Shown here: positions 40,018 to 49,977 of the stretch, piece after piece
Numbering within the stretch: the stretch's first letter is position 1
Layout: each line of letters starts with the position of its first letter
NCBI GenBank assembly: GCA_009920495.1
Contig: RFZW01000002.1
Location: forward strand, 1-53,715
From: Chitinophagia bacterium
Lineage (GTDB): Bacteria; Bacteroidota; Bacteroidia; Chitinophagales; Chitinophagaceae
Direction: 5' to 3'
Length of the DNA stretch: 53,715 nucleotides
Translations under genes and position numbers: made by a program
Notes under the pieces: model-generated
What the model was told of the DNA's origin: nothing
What the model saw: only the letters and a program-made list of their open reading frames with translations
Databases searched by the model: none

Positions 40018-41226
40018 CTACTCTTTATCCATTACGCATCTAAAACCCAAATGTTCCATTCCGGAATCAGGGGAACTTTTCATACGTGCTGATACACGGT
40101 AGCCACTACAATAGGAATCGTTGCACAAAAAGGATCCGCCCCTCATGACACGCTTGGTAATTAATGGCTCGTCCGGATCAAAGCTTTTAGTAGGACCTTT
40201 GGGATTGATAGAAATTTTTGCTTTTCCTAATTGGGTGTAGTACTCATTATTATAAAAATCAGCACACCATTCCCACACATTGCCCGCTACATCATATAAT
40301 CCATAACCATTGGGGGCAAACGATTTTACAGGAGCAGCACCCATAAAACCATCTTTATTTAAATTCAGGTAGGGAAATTTACCTTGCCAAAAATTACATT
40401 TGCTCACCCCCATCTCCTCAAAGGTATTACCCCAACTATAGGTATTATTGACTAATCCACCACGGGCAGCATATTCCCACTCTGCTTCTGTTGGTAATCT
40501 TTTACCCGCCCATTTACTATAGGCGACTGCATCATCCCAGCTAACATGTGTCACTGGATAATTATCCTTACCTATAATATCACTTCCTGGCCCATTTGGA
40601 TGCCTCCAATTGGCACCCCTGGTCCATGACCACCATTGACTATAATCATTTAAATCAACTTCGGATTTTGTAGGAACAAATATTAAGGACGCGGCCTTTA
40701 ATACTGAATCAGGTGGTTTAGGCGTATTAGGAGGCACTTGAGATTTAATCTCCTCCCAATTAATGTCTTTTTCTGCGGTGGTAACATATCCAGTTGCATT
40801 TACAAAATCCCTAAACTGCGCATTGGTCACTTCGGTTGCGTCCATATAAAACCCATTCACTTTAACACCATGTTTTGGATATTCATCTTTGCGTGCTTGC
40901 TTATTGTCCCCACCCATCATAAAAGTTCCAGCAGGTATCCAAACCATTCCATCGTGTTTATCAATCTGTATTCCAAATGCATTAAAACGAGAAGGGATTT
41001 TACTACAACATGATTTTAACGTATCAGCAATTGCTACTTTTTTTACAGCGGTCCCTTTTTTAATGACAGTTACAGGCACATTTTTTTTTGCAGAAACTGT
41101 TTTTGGATTCGCTACTTTATTTTGGGGGTCTTTTTTTTGTTGCGCCATTATATTGACTGACAAAAAAAACATGACCGTAAAAAATAAAAAAAAGATGCTT
41201 TGGAAATTCGACTTGCTATTTTTCAT
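40018..41226 (-). CDS. Formylglycine-generating enzyme-like (SUMF1 family) exported protein with the FGE cysteine pair
   Basis: GMVWIPAGTFMMGGDN, PVTHVSWDDAVAYSKWAGKRLPTEAEWEYAARGG, YGLYDVAGNVWEWCADFY, RGGSFLCNDSYCSGYRVSARMKSSPDSGMEHLGFRCV. Confidence 0.88.
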   Translation of the reverse strand: MKNSKSNFQSIFFLFFTVMFFLSVNIMAQQKKDPQNKVANPKTVSAKKNVPVTVIKKGTAVKKVAIADTLKSCCSKIPSRFNAFGIQIDKHDGMVWIPAGTFMMGGDNKQARKDEYPKHGVKVNGFYMDATEVTNAQFRDFVNATGYVTTAEKDINWEEIKSQVPPNTPKPPDSVLKAASLIFVPTKSEVDLNDYSQWWSWTRGANWRHPNGPGSDIIGKDNYPVTHVSWDDAVAYSKWAGKRLPTEAEWEYAARGGLVNNTYSWGNTFEEMGVSKCNFWQGKFPYLNLNKDGFMGAAPVKSFAPNGYGLYDVAGNVWEWCADFYNNEYYTQLGKAKISINPKGPTKSFDPDEPLITKRVMRGGSFLCNDSYCSGYRVSARMKSSPDSGMEHLGFRCVMDKE

Positions 41227-41294
41227 AATTCATTTTACTTAATTAGTGCAACCAGGAGATACAATTTTAATAGGATGATATTTAAAATTTGTGT

Positions 41295-41630
41295 CTAGCC
41301 TTCAATAAAGTCCTTTCTCATGGGACTAAAAGTATCCATTAAAACGCCTTCCTCCAAACAAATTACCCCATGCCAAACATTGGATGCTGCAAAAAAGGTT
41401 TCCCCTTGATGTAATATCTTTTTTACCCCAGCTACTTCCACCTCAAATTGTCCAGATGCCACATAACTTATTTGAACATGTGGGTGTTGATGCAAAGCCC
41501 CAATGGCCCCTTTTTCAAACTTCACTTTAACCAACATCACTGATTCGTCATAAGCTAAAATGGCGCGCTCTACTCCTGGCGCAACATTTGTCCATTTTAC
41601 TATATCGTTTTCGGTAAAAACATTGGTCAT
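41295..41630 (-). CDS. Cupin domain protein
   Basis: KGAIGALHQHPHVQISYVASGQFEVEVAG…HQGETFFAASNVWHGVICLEEGVLMDTFSP. Confidence 0.85.
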   Translation of the reverse strand: MTNVFTENDIVKWTNVAPGVERAILAYDESVMLVKVKFEKGAIGALHQHPHVQISYVASGQFEVEVAGVKKILHQGETFFAASNVWHGVICLEEGVLMDTFSPMRKDFIEG

Positions 41631-41761
41631 TTGATTGATTTTAATTATTTTGTATACGTAAATTTAACTTAATTTGAATGTTTGACAATCATATCAAAAG
41701 CAAGAATTAAACTACACTTACCTATCACATAAAGATAAATTTTATTTCTAAATTAAAAGCT

Positions 41762-42970
41762 ATGCAATTCAAATCATTGTTATTATCAATGCTTCTTATG
41801 TCATTTATTTGCGAAAACGTTATCGCCCAACCAGGCAGCAGAAATGACATCATGAAAAATTTGATTACTGAAAACTATGCATTGGCCGAAAGCCAATATA
41901 CATTGATGATGAAATCGGTCCCTTCAGACAGACTTCCGCAATCCTATGATGCCAATAAAAACCAGCTGATATCTAGAGAAATCACTTGGTGGTGCACCGG
42001 TTTCTATCCTGGCTCCTTATTATACATTTATGAGCAAACCAAAAATGAAACAATAAAAGCAGAAGCATTACGTGCTTTAAAAGTGATTGAACCTAATCAA
42101 AACTACACAGGGAACCATGACTTAGGATTCATGATGTATTGTAGCTATGGAAACGCTTATCGTTTATTTAAAGATGAAAAATACAAGCAAATTATTTTCA
42201 ACGCTGCCGCTTCCTTAGCAACTAGGTACCGCCCTACCATGAAATCCATTCAATCTTGGAATAAAAATCAATACTTTAATTGCCCTGTGATCATTGACAA
42301 TATGATGAATTTAGAAATGATGAACTGGGTGAGTCAAAATGGAGGGGATGCCAAATACCAACAAATTGCTGTTACACATAGTAACACTTCCATGAAAGAA
42401 TTTTATCGCCCTGATTATAGCTCATTCCATGTAGTTGATTTTGATGAAAAAACAGGAAAAGTATTAAGAAAAACAACCCACCAAGGTGCAGCAAATACTT
42501 CCGCATGGTCAAGAGGACAAGCTTGGGGTTTATATGGTTATATCACCATGTACCGTGCAACAAAAAATATTGCTTACTTAAATCATGCTAAAAAAATTGC
42601 AGCATTCTATTTAAATCACCCCAATTTACCAGCAGATAAAGTTCCTTATTGGGATTTTGATGCAGGTCAACAACCCATTGCAAAGCGGGATGCTTCGGCT
42701 GCAGCAATTACTGCATCCGCATTAATGGAGTTAGCACAATATAGCACTGGCGCTGAAAAAGAAAAATACATTAATGATGGTGTAAAAATGTTGCAATCCC
42801 TTTCCAATGAAACCTATAGAGCAAAACAAGGTGAGAATGGTGGATTTTTAATCAAACATTGCGTAGGTGCACTTACCTTAAACTCAGAAATTGATGTGCC
42901 ACTTGTTTACGCTGACTATTATTTTTTAGAAGCATTGAAACGTTATAAAGATTGGTATTTAAATAACTAA
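41762..42970 (+). CDS. Glycoside hydrolase family 88 (unsaturated glucuronyl hydrolase-like), exported
   Basis: EITWWCTGFYPGSLLYIYE, NHDLGFMMYCSYGNAYRLF, PVIIDNMMNLEMMNW, HQGAANTSAWSRGQAWGLYGYITMYR, DASAAAITASALMEL. Confidence 0.92.
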   Translation: MQFKSLLLSMLLMSFICENVIAQPGSRNDIMKNLITENYALAESQYTLMMKSVPSDRLPQSYDANKNQLISREITWWCTGFYPGSLLYIYEQTKNETIKAEALRALKVIEPNQNYTGNHDLGFMMYCSYGNAYRLFKDEKYKQIIFNAAASLATRYRPTMKSIQSWNKNQYFNCPVIIDNMMNLEMMNWVSQNGGDAKYQQIAVTHSNTSMKEFYRPDYSSFHVVDFDEKTGKVLRKTTHQGAANTSAWSRGQAWGLYGYITMYRATKNIAYLNHAKKIAAFYLNHPNLPADKVPYWDFDAGQQPIAKRDASAAAITASALMELAQYSTGAEKEKYINDGVKMLQSLSNETYRAKQGENGGFLIKHCVGALTLNSEIDVPLVYADYYFLEALKRYKDWYLNN

Positions 42971-42987
42971 TACATCTACCACATTGG

Positions 42988-43037
42988 TAAAGAGGAATAA
43001 TTTACGCAGCAATTTGCGCGAAAATTATTCCTCTTTA
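42988..43037. terminator. Bidirectional terminator between convergent genes
   Basis: TAAAGAGGAATAATTT tacgcagcaatttgcgcg AAAATTATTCCTCTTTA. Confidence 0.85.
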
Positions 43038-43955
43038 CATATAGGGCTTTAACTGATCACTTACTTTTTTCAAAAAAGGAGGAATGACTATTCTTGGATC
43101 TCCAGGATTTAAAGTTTCTGTGGGCAAATAGCCTTTATAAGGAGAAGCAGCAATAATTTTTACTAACTTTTTTAAATCCATGGTTTGCACTTTACCATTA
43201 ATGGTAATAAGCTCCTTAATTTGCCAGTTGACAGCATAAGGTGCCACTAATTCAATTTCACTATAACCTTCCTTAGTTTGAAAATTTCCGGTGTCCACTA
43301 CCAACCCAAACCACTGCTTATCTAAACGATCTACAAAATAAATTGCTTGTTCGGCAGTCAAAATAAAATCATTATGATTTTGCATGGCGATGATCACCCC
43401 TAATTTTTTCCCATATTGAACGCATTGGTCAAAGCTTTCAATGATCCAATCTGCCACCTCCTTCCAAGCGTATCCTTCTGGTAATTTTTTTGCACTATAA
43501 ATACGAATCACTGGCGCTCCTAATTTCGCCGCTACTTCAATCCACTTTTTTACAAAATCAACTTCGGCTTGTCGGTCCGCAGGATTGGGTGATCCAAAAT
43601 CATTGCGGATACCGGTTCCACTAATACTCAGGCCTGCCTTATGTACCCTATTTTTAATGCTACTAATATATGTATCAGAAGGCACTTGCGGATAGTTTTG
43701 CAAGTAATATCCCGTAATATCAATCGCATCAATATTCAAATTCCCGCAAAAGTCAATCACTTCCTCAATCGTGATTTCCTTTTTGGTTAAGGGTGCATTA
43801 AAGGAATATGCATTTAAACTAATTTTAAAGCGGTGGCTTAACGATGAATTAGATTCGGAAGTAAATGCCAGCTCATTTGAACTAACCCCCATATTTGATT
43901 TGGCTATCGCAGGTACAAAAAATAATGACTGCAAAAACTTTCTTCTTTGACTCAT
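43035..43955 (-). CDS. Sugar phosphate isomerase/epimerase (TIM barrel), Tat-like signal
   Basis: MSQRRKFLQSLFFVPAIAKSNM; FKISLNAYSFNAPLTKKEITIEEVIDFCGNLNIDAIDITGYYL; GTGIRNDFGSPNPADRQAEVDFVKKWIEVAAKLGAPVIRIYS; MQNHNDF; VDTGNF. Confidence 0.85.
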   Translation of the reverse strand: MSQRRKFLQSLFFVPAIAKSNMGVSSNELAFTSESNSSLSHRFKISLNAYSFNAPLTKKEITIEEVIDFCGNLNIDAIDITGYYLQNYPQVPSDTYISSIKNRVHKAGLSISGTGIRNDFGSPNPADRQAEVDFVKKWIEVAAKLGAPVIRIYSAKKLPEGYAWKEVADWIIESFDQCVQYGKKLGVIIAMQNHNDFILTAEQAIYFVDRLDKQWFGLVVDTGNFQTKEGYSEIELVAPYAVNWQIKELITINGKVQTMDLKKLVKIIAASPYKGYLPTETLNPGDPRIVIPPFLKKVSDQLKPYM

Positions 43956-44017
43956 AGTATACTTTCGTTTAAATGAAAAAAAGTTGATTTACTAAATGTA
44001 CCAAATATTTCTAAAAA

Positions 44018-44045
44018 AATAACCCCAGTAAAACTGAGGTTATTG
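44018..44045 (-). terminator. Hairpin downstream of clpC
   Basis: AATAACCcCAGT aaa ACTGaGGTTATT. Confidence 0.7.
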
Positions 44046-44072
44046 AAAAATATTGAAACTAGTTAAGGTTGA

Positions 44073-46580
44073 TTAAGCTTCTTTTGATTTTGGGGCTTTT
44101 TCATTGGGTTTTTTCTGTAAAGTAAACACCAATTTGTTTTGTGCCGTATCAAAATCACCAATCAAAGTATCTCCCTCTTTTACACTAAAGTTTAAAATTT
44201 CTTCAGCCAATGGATCTTCAATGTATTTTTGAATAGCTCGGTGTAATGGTCTTGCACCAAACTGCACATCATACCCTTTATCTGCGATGAATGTTTTAGC
44301 TTCAGCAGTTAATACTAAGTTTAATCCTAAATTAACCAAGCGCCCTAATACATTCTTCATGATAATATCGATGATTAAGAATATATCGTCCTTTGTCAAT
44401 GAATTAAATACGACAACATCATCCACCCTATTTAAAAATTCAGGAGAGAATGTTCGCTTTAATGCCTTTTCAATGACAGATCGGTTGTTTTCTTCCGTTT
44501 GCTCAACGCGTGTTGCAGTGGCAAATCCAACGCCATCGCCAAAATCTTTTAATTGACGCGCACCAATATTAGAAGTCATGATGATCAATGTATTTTTAAA
44601 ATTCACTTTACGACCTAGGCCATCAGTTAAAATACCATCATCTAACACTTGTAATAAAATATTATAAATATCTGGATGTGCTTTTTCAATTTCATCTAAT
44701 AAATAACCTGGAGGCGCACCAATCAAACGGCTCACAGAAAATTTCTCCATGTATTCACTCATGTCAATTCTAATTAAAGCATCTTCAGAATCAAACATGT
44801 TACGTGCTAGTGCACGTGCCAATTCTGTTTTACCCACTCCGGTTGGACCTAAAAATATGAAAGTACCAATGGGTTTTTTGGGATCCTTCAAGCCAACCCT
44901 ATTTCGTTGAATGGCTTTCACCACTTTACTAATTGCATCATCCTGACCAATGACCATACCTTTCATTTCATCGGCCATTTTCCTGAGCTTGGTTGTTTCG
45001 GCTTCCACCATGCGTTTCACAGGAATGCCTGTCATCATGCTCACCACCTCCGCAATGTTTTCCTCATTAATGGGGAAACGTTTTGTTTTGCTTTCATCTT
45101 CCCACAAGCTTTTTGCTTTTTCTAAAGCTTCCCCTAATTTTTTCTCTGTATCTCTTAAGTTAGCCGCTTCTTCAAAACGCTGACTTTTTACCACCCTATT
45201 CTTTTCGTTTTTAACTTCCTCTATTTGTTTTTCTAATTCAACAATATCCTGAGGAACATTAATATTTTTTAAATGCACCCTTGCCCCAACTTCATCTAAT
45301 ACATCAATTGCTTTATCAGGTAACAAGCGGTCTGTCATATAACGATCACTCAACTTAACACAAGCTTCAATAGCTTCTTGATCATAAACAACGCTATGAT
45401 AATCCTCGTATTTGGATTTGATATTATTTAAAATAGTGATGGTATCCGCTACACTTGGTGGCTCAATCACTACTTTTTGGAAACGTCTATCTAATGCACC
45501 ATCTTTTTCAATGTGCATACGATACTCATCTAAAGTAGAAGCACCAATACATTGTAATTCTCCTCTCGCTAAAGCGGGTTTAAATATATTAGAAGCATCC
45601 AATGAACCACTTGCACCTCCAGCACCCACAATGGTATGTATTTCATCAATGAACAAGATCACATCTCTATTCTTTTCTAATTCATTCATGATGGCCTTCA
45701 TTCTTTCCTCAAACTGCCCTCTGTATTTAGTACCCGCCACTAACGCAGCCAAGTCCAATGAAATAACGCGCTTATCAAATAAAACACGACTTACTTTTCT
45801 TTGTACAATACGTAAAGCTAATCCTTCCACAATGGCAGTTTTACCCACCCCAGGTTCTCCAATTAAAATAGGATTGTTCTTTTTACGACGACTTAAAATT
45901 TGACTTACTCTTTCAATTTCGGCTTCCCTTCCTACAATTGGATCCAAGGAATCCATTTCGGCAAGCTTAGTAATATCACGGCCAAAATTATCGAGTACGG
46001 GTGTCTTAGATTTGCTTGCAGTGGCAGTTTTTGCTTTTGGACTAGCCCCAAAACCTGCACCTCCTCTTTTCTCTTCATCAAATTCATCATCTGCATCATC
46101 CGGGAATTCCGCACTTGGCGGATTAATTGGATGGGTGGGTGTTGAACCAACCATTCCTAATTCAGTACGGAACAAATCATAATCAACGTCAAATTGATTT
46201 AAAATTTGCGTTGCTATATTTTCTTTATTTTTTAAAATACTTAAAAGCAAATGTTCCGTTTCAACCATCGGACTTTTCAAGGCTTTTGCTTCAAGCACCG
46301 TCACCCTAATCACTTTTTCAGCTTGTTTGGTTAAAGGCAAACTGTTTATGTTTGTTACATTTTTACCCGACTTATCCTTAACGGCTAATTCTATTTCTTT
46401 GCGTAACTCCCCTAAATTTACATTGAGTTGCTTAAGCACTTTGATGGCTGTATTTTCTTGGTCACGAATAAGCCCCAACATTAAATGCTCTGCACCAATA
46501 AAATCATTCCCTAATCTTAAAGCCTCTTCGCGGCTATAAGCAATGATTTCCTTAACTTGTGTTGAAAAATTATTATCCAT
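44073..46580 (-). CDS. clpC: ClpC/ClpA AAA+ ATPase; apparent in-frame internal deletion near 44700-44704 in D2
   Basis: Clp_N repeats, [15 protein letters not shown] (D1 Walker A), [15 protein letters not shown] (D2 Walker A). D2 reads [33 protein letters not shown], lacking the usual [23 protein letters not shown] segment. Confidence 0.9.
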   Translation of the reverse strand: MDNNFSTQVKEIIAYSREEALRLGNDFIGAEHLMLGLIRDQENTAIKVLKQLNVNLGELRKEIELAVKDKSGKNVTNINSLPLTKQAEKVIRVTVLEAKALKSPMVETEHLLLSILKNKENIATQILNQFDVDYDLFRTELGMVGSTPTHPINPPSAEFPDDADDEFDEEKRGGAGFGASPKAKTATASKSKTPVLDNFGRDITKLAEMDSLDPIVGREAEIERVSQILSRRKKNNPILIGEPGVGKTAIVEGLALRIVQRKVSRVLFDKRVISLDLAALVAGTKYRGQFEERMKAIMNELEKNRDVILFIDEIHTIVGAGGASGSLDASNIFKPALARGELQCIGASTLDEYRMHIEKDGALDRRFQKVVIEPPSVADTITILNNIKSKYEDYHSVVYDQEAIEACVKLSDRYMTDRLLPDKAIDVLDEVGARVHLKNINVPQDIVELEKQIEEVKNEKNRVVKSQRFEEAANLRDTEKKLGEALEKAKSLWEDESKTKRFPINEENIAEVVSMMTGIPVKRMVEAETTKLRKMADEMKGMVIGQDDAISKVVKAIQRNRVGLKDPKKPIGTFIFLGPTGVGKTELARALARNMFDSEDALIRIDMSEYMEKFSVSRLIGAPPGYLLDEIEKAHPDIYNILLQVLDDGILTDGLGRKVNFKNTLIIMTSNIGARQLKDFGDGVGFATATRVEQTEENNRSVIEKALKRTFSPEFLNRVDDVVVFNSLTKDDIFLIIDIIMKNVLGRLVNLGLNLVLTAEAKTFIADKGYDVQFGARPLHRAIQKYIEDPLAEEILNFSVKEGDTLIGDFDTAQNKLVFTLQKKPNEKAPKSKEA

Positions 46581-46673
46581 TATCTTAATTTGGAGTTGTT
46601 ACAAGATTAACGAAAATTTTTGACCTAAAGTATGTCAACCATTACTAGTTATTCACCTTTTAAATGAAATCAC

Positions 46674-47072
46674 ATGCAATACAAAACAGACCTTAAGGAG
46701 AAATTTACAGTCGTTACCTTCCTCGATACTTCCTTAACTTCAAATAGTGTGCCAGAAATCAATGAATTAACGCAAAAAATGCTGTCACAAAGCCCCAAAA
46801 ACCTGGTTTTAAACTGCGGTCATGTGAAACAATGGGACGCTTCCATCATTGAAGTTTTGGCCAATGCCCAACAGCAATTTTATGACAATAATGCTTCTTT
46901 TGTCATTTGTGCATTGTCGAATGACCTACAAAAAGGCATTGATGACTCAGAATATGCTGAAATGATGAATTTAACCCCTACTGAAACAGAAGCCTGGGAT
47001 ATTGTTCAAATGGAAGAAATAGAAAGGGAGTTATTGGATAGTGATGATATGGAATTTTCGGCTGAAATTTAA
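46674..47072 (+). CDS. STAS-domain-like protein
   Basis: VVTFLDTSLTSNSVPEINELTQKML…NLVLNCGHVKQWDASIIEVLANAQQQF…FVICALSNDL resembles STAS/anti-sigma antagonist folds; acidic C-terminal tail. Confidence 0.6.
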   Translation: MQYKTDLKEKFTVVTFLDTSLTSNSVPEINELTQKMLSQSPKNLVLNCGHVKQWDASIIEVLANAQQQFYDNNASFVICALSNDLQKGIDDSEYAEMMNLTPTETEAWDIVQMEEIERELLDSDDMEFSAEI

Positions 47073-47202
47073 AACCCAATATAGGGTGTATAAGATACCT
47101 CAGGGGCTTCATTAGGAAAAGTGGCCACATTTAGGCCTTTTTACTCATGCAATTGATTAAGATTAACCTACAAATTAGCTCAAATTAGTTATTTTCGCCG
47201 TC

Positions 47203-49131
47203 ATGATTACCGCGCAAACCATACAACAAATTACAAACCGCATTGATATAATTGATGTGGTCGGAGAATTTGTTAAACTTAAAAAGCGCGGAACAAACTA
47301 TATTGGCAACTGTCCTTTTCACAACGAAAAGTCGCCCTCCTTTACCGTTTCTCCTGCCAAGGAAATTTACAAATGTTTTGGTTGTGGAAAAAGCGGCAAC
47401 AGCATTACTTTTTTAATGGAGCATGAAAAGTATAGTTATGTTGAATCTTTGCGATGGTTAGCCGCAAGGTATAATATAGAAATTGAAGAAACAGAATCCA
47501 GTCCTGCACAAAAAATAGCGCAGCAAGTAGCAGATAGCTTGTATGCAATTAACCATTTTGCGATGGATTTTTTCATGAAACAATATTGGGAAACAGAATC
47601 AGGCGAAGCCATTGCGCAAACCTATATGCAACATCGTGGTTTTTTAAAACCTATTGTTGAGAAATTTAAAATTGGATATAACCCAAGTGAAAGAGATAGC
47701 TTGGCAAAAGCCCTGATCCAAAATCAATTCAATCCCGAACTTTTTGCTAAAACCGGATTGGTCGTTGAACGCAATGGGGAATGGCAGGACAATTATCGGG
47801 ATCGGATTATTTTTCCCATTCACAATACCACGGGGAAGGTGATTGGATTTGGCGCGCGACAAATTGCAAAAAACGACAAGTCACCTAAATATATTAATTC
47901 CCCTGAGAATGATATTTATGTAAAAAGCAAAGTATTGTATGGCTCCTACTTTGCAAGAACCGCTATTGATAAATTAAATGAATGCTTGTTGGTGGAAGGT
48001 TATACCGATGTGGTTAGTTTACACCAAGCAGGGATTGAAAATGTGGTAGCGAGTGGTGGAACCTCATTAACGATTGATCAATTAAGATTAATAAAAAAAT
48101 ACACCCCTAACCTCACCATCATTTATGATGGGGATTCGGCAGGTGTGAAAGCTGCGCTACGCGGATTAGATATGGCTTTGGAAGAAGGACTGAATGTTCA
48201 GTTGGTATTAATTCCAGACAACGAGGATCCAGATAGTTATGTAAATAAAGTTGGGCCTGACGCGTTCAGAGAATTTGTTAGATCAGCTAAAAAAGATTTT
48301 GTCCTATTCCAATTAGAAGTGCAATTAAAGGAAGTTGGTAATGATTTAAATAAGAAGAATACTTTAGTTAATCAAATAGCAGAAACACTTAGTAAAATTA
48401 ACAAGCCCGAAGATTTTACAAAGCTGCAAGAGTATGTAAAAAAATGTAGCACTTTATTACGCATTGATGAAACAGGCTTGACGCAATTAGTCAATAAATT
48501 TAAACGTGACAAAATTGTAAAGGACGAAAAGAAAATGTCCTATGACGAGGCAGCAATATTAATGCCGAGCTTCCCTAGCACCCCATCAGAAACGGAAGAT
48601 AATGACTTGGTCATGGACCGCGACCTAGTCCATGAAAAAAATTTAGTGCGCGTAGTTATTGAATTTGGGAACGAATTACTTGCAGACGGCCGAAAAGTTT
48701 CCACTTGGGTTTGGGAGGAATTAGAATCCTTCCCTTTGGAAAATCCGGATATGATACATGTAATGCAGGCCTATAAAAATTGGCAGGACGAAGGTAAAAT
48801 GCCCAATGGTAAAACCCTACAATACCATGAGGATGAAAATGTGCAAAAATGGGTATTAACCTTGTTCGCGCCAGAGCATGAATTAAGCCAAAGATGGAAT
48901 GAAAAATTGGGACTCATTAAAAAAGAGGAAGAGAAGAATTTTTTAGCCGAAGTTGAAATAAGCTTGATGTACTTTAAGTTACGAAAAGTAAAAAAAATGA
49001 TCGCACAAAATCAAAGCGATCTTGAAAATGCAGATCCGTCGGACGAATTACACTTACTACAAATACACAAACATTTGAAACAAGTAGAGCGTGACTTAAC
49101 CCAACATATTGGGACTGTCATTTTCAAGTAA
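47203..49131 (+). CDS. dnaG: DNA primase
   Basis: CPFHNEKSPSFTVSPAKEIYKCFGCGKSGNSITFLMEHEKYSYVESLRWLA; LLVEGYTDVVSLHQAGIENVVASGGTSLT; IIYDGDSAGVKAALRGLDMALEEGLNVQLVLIPDNEDPDSYV. Confidence 0.96.
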   Translation: MITAQTIQQITNRIDIIDVVGEFVKLKKRGTNYIGNCPFHNEKSPSFTVSPAKEIYKCFGCGKSGNSITFLMEHEKYSYVESLRWLAARYNIEIEETESSPAQKIAQQVADSLYAINHFAMDFFMKQYWETESGEAIAQTYMQHRGFLKPIVEKFKIGYNPSERDSLAKALIQNQFNPELFAKTGLVVERNGEWQDNYRDRIIFPIHNTTGKVIGFGARQIAKNDKSPKYINSPENDIYVKSKVLYGSYFARTAIDKLNECLLVEGYTDVVSLHQAGIENVVASGGTSLTIDQLRLIKKYTPNLTIIYDGDSAGVKAALRGLDMALEEGLNVQLVLIPDNEDPDSYVNKVGPDAFREFVRSAKKDFVLFQLEVQLKEVGNDLNKKNTLVNQIAETLSKINKPEDFTKLQEYVKKCSTLLRIDETGLTQLVNKFKRDKIVKDEKKMSYDEAAILMPSFPSTPSETEDNDLVMDRDLVHEKNLVRVVIEFGNELLADGRKVSTWVWEELESFPLENPDMIHVMQAYKNWQDEGKMPNGKTLQYHEDENVQKWVLTLFAPEHELSQRWNEKLGLIKKEEEKNFLAEVEISLMYFKLRKVKKMIAQNQSDLENADPSDELHLLQIHKHLKQVERDLTQHIGTVIFK

Positions 49132-49171
49132 CCCCACCCCTTTTAATTTTATTAAACAATAGGAATAAAAA

Positions 49172-49190
49172 AGGCGCCTACCTGGCGCCT
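49172..49190 (-). terminator. Terminator after the YdeI-like gene
   Basis: Coding-strand AGGCGCC aggta GGCGCCT followed by TTTTTATT. Confidence 0.8.
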
Positions 49191-49214
49191 CAAAATCATA
49201 ATTATATAAATTGG

Positions 49215-49880
49215 CTACTTCTCAGAAGGGTTTTGCTTCCCCGCTAATAATTTCTCTAAAGTAGCTTCTAATCTTTTTTGTTTTGTTTCTTCCTTCTTTG
49301 CGCCTTGAATCCAACTTAAATATTCCTTTTGATTGATGATGGATAGAGAAGTAAAAAACTCTCTTGCCTCTTCATCAGCTGCAAATAATTTATCCAATTC
49401 TATAGGAAGGGCAATTAATCTTTTTTCAAAATCGTCCACTTTAATATCTGCTGACTTGAATTCAACAAAAGTTCTGTTCTTATTTGGCAATTGATCCACC
49501 TTTTTAAAGCGCATTGCGGTCCAAACATGGTCCAAGGTCACTTGGCGAATAGCTTCAAAATCGTTTTTAGAAAGAATATCCCAGCTTGCATCTCTGTTTA
49601 AATCGGATACAATTTTTGAGGTTGTTTTAGGATAAGCAATCCACAATTTGCAATCTGTATGCAAAGCGGTGAAAAGCTCCTTTAATATATTATTTAACTG
49701 AAATTGATTAATTGCAAAAATGAGCGCAAAGTCAATTTTCCGCGTCTTTAAAAGGGGCGTTAAGTTTTTATTATAAGAAAGCTTCGCAAACTGCTTTTCA
49801 ACTGATGATGGTAAACCTTGAATTAATAAGTTTTTTTCATCCTTCAACTGTAATTTCTCCAAAAGGTGCAGACTACTCAT
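49215..49880 (-). CDS. YdeI/OmpD-associated-like protein with DUF3052-like N-terminal part
   Basis: C-terminal FEKRLIALPIELDKLFAADEEAREFFTSLSIINQKEYLSWIQGAKKEETKQKRLEATLEKL; N-terminal region with FALIFAINQFQL…LWIAYPKTTSKI. Confidence 0.7.
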   Translation of the reverse strand: MSSLHLLEKLQLKDEKNLLIQGLPSSVEKQFAKLSYNKNLTPLLKTRKIDFALIFAINQFQLNNILKELFTALHTDCKLWIAYPKTTSKIVSDLNRDASWDILSKNDFEAIRQVTLDHVWTAMRFKKVDQLPNKNRTFVEFKSADIKVDDFEKRLIALPIELDKLFAADEEAREFFTSLSIINQKEYLSWIQGAKKEETKQKRLEATLEKLLAGKQNPSEK

Positions 49881-49977
49881 AATACTTAGGATTTAAAAGA
49901 GGGCGAAGTTACGAAATTCTACATTGTTAACACTAAAAATAGGAGATAAAATTTGATACTAACTGATAATCAAATAA

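Noticed and set aside
45412-45903. Antisense ORF of 163 aa opposite clpC
   Set aside because: Low-complexity translation with no family signal; mirror of a strongly coding strand.
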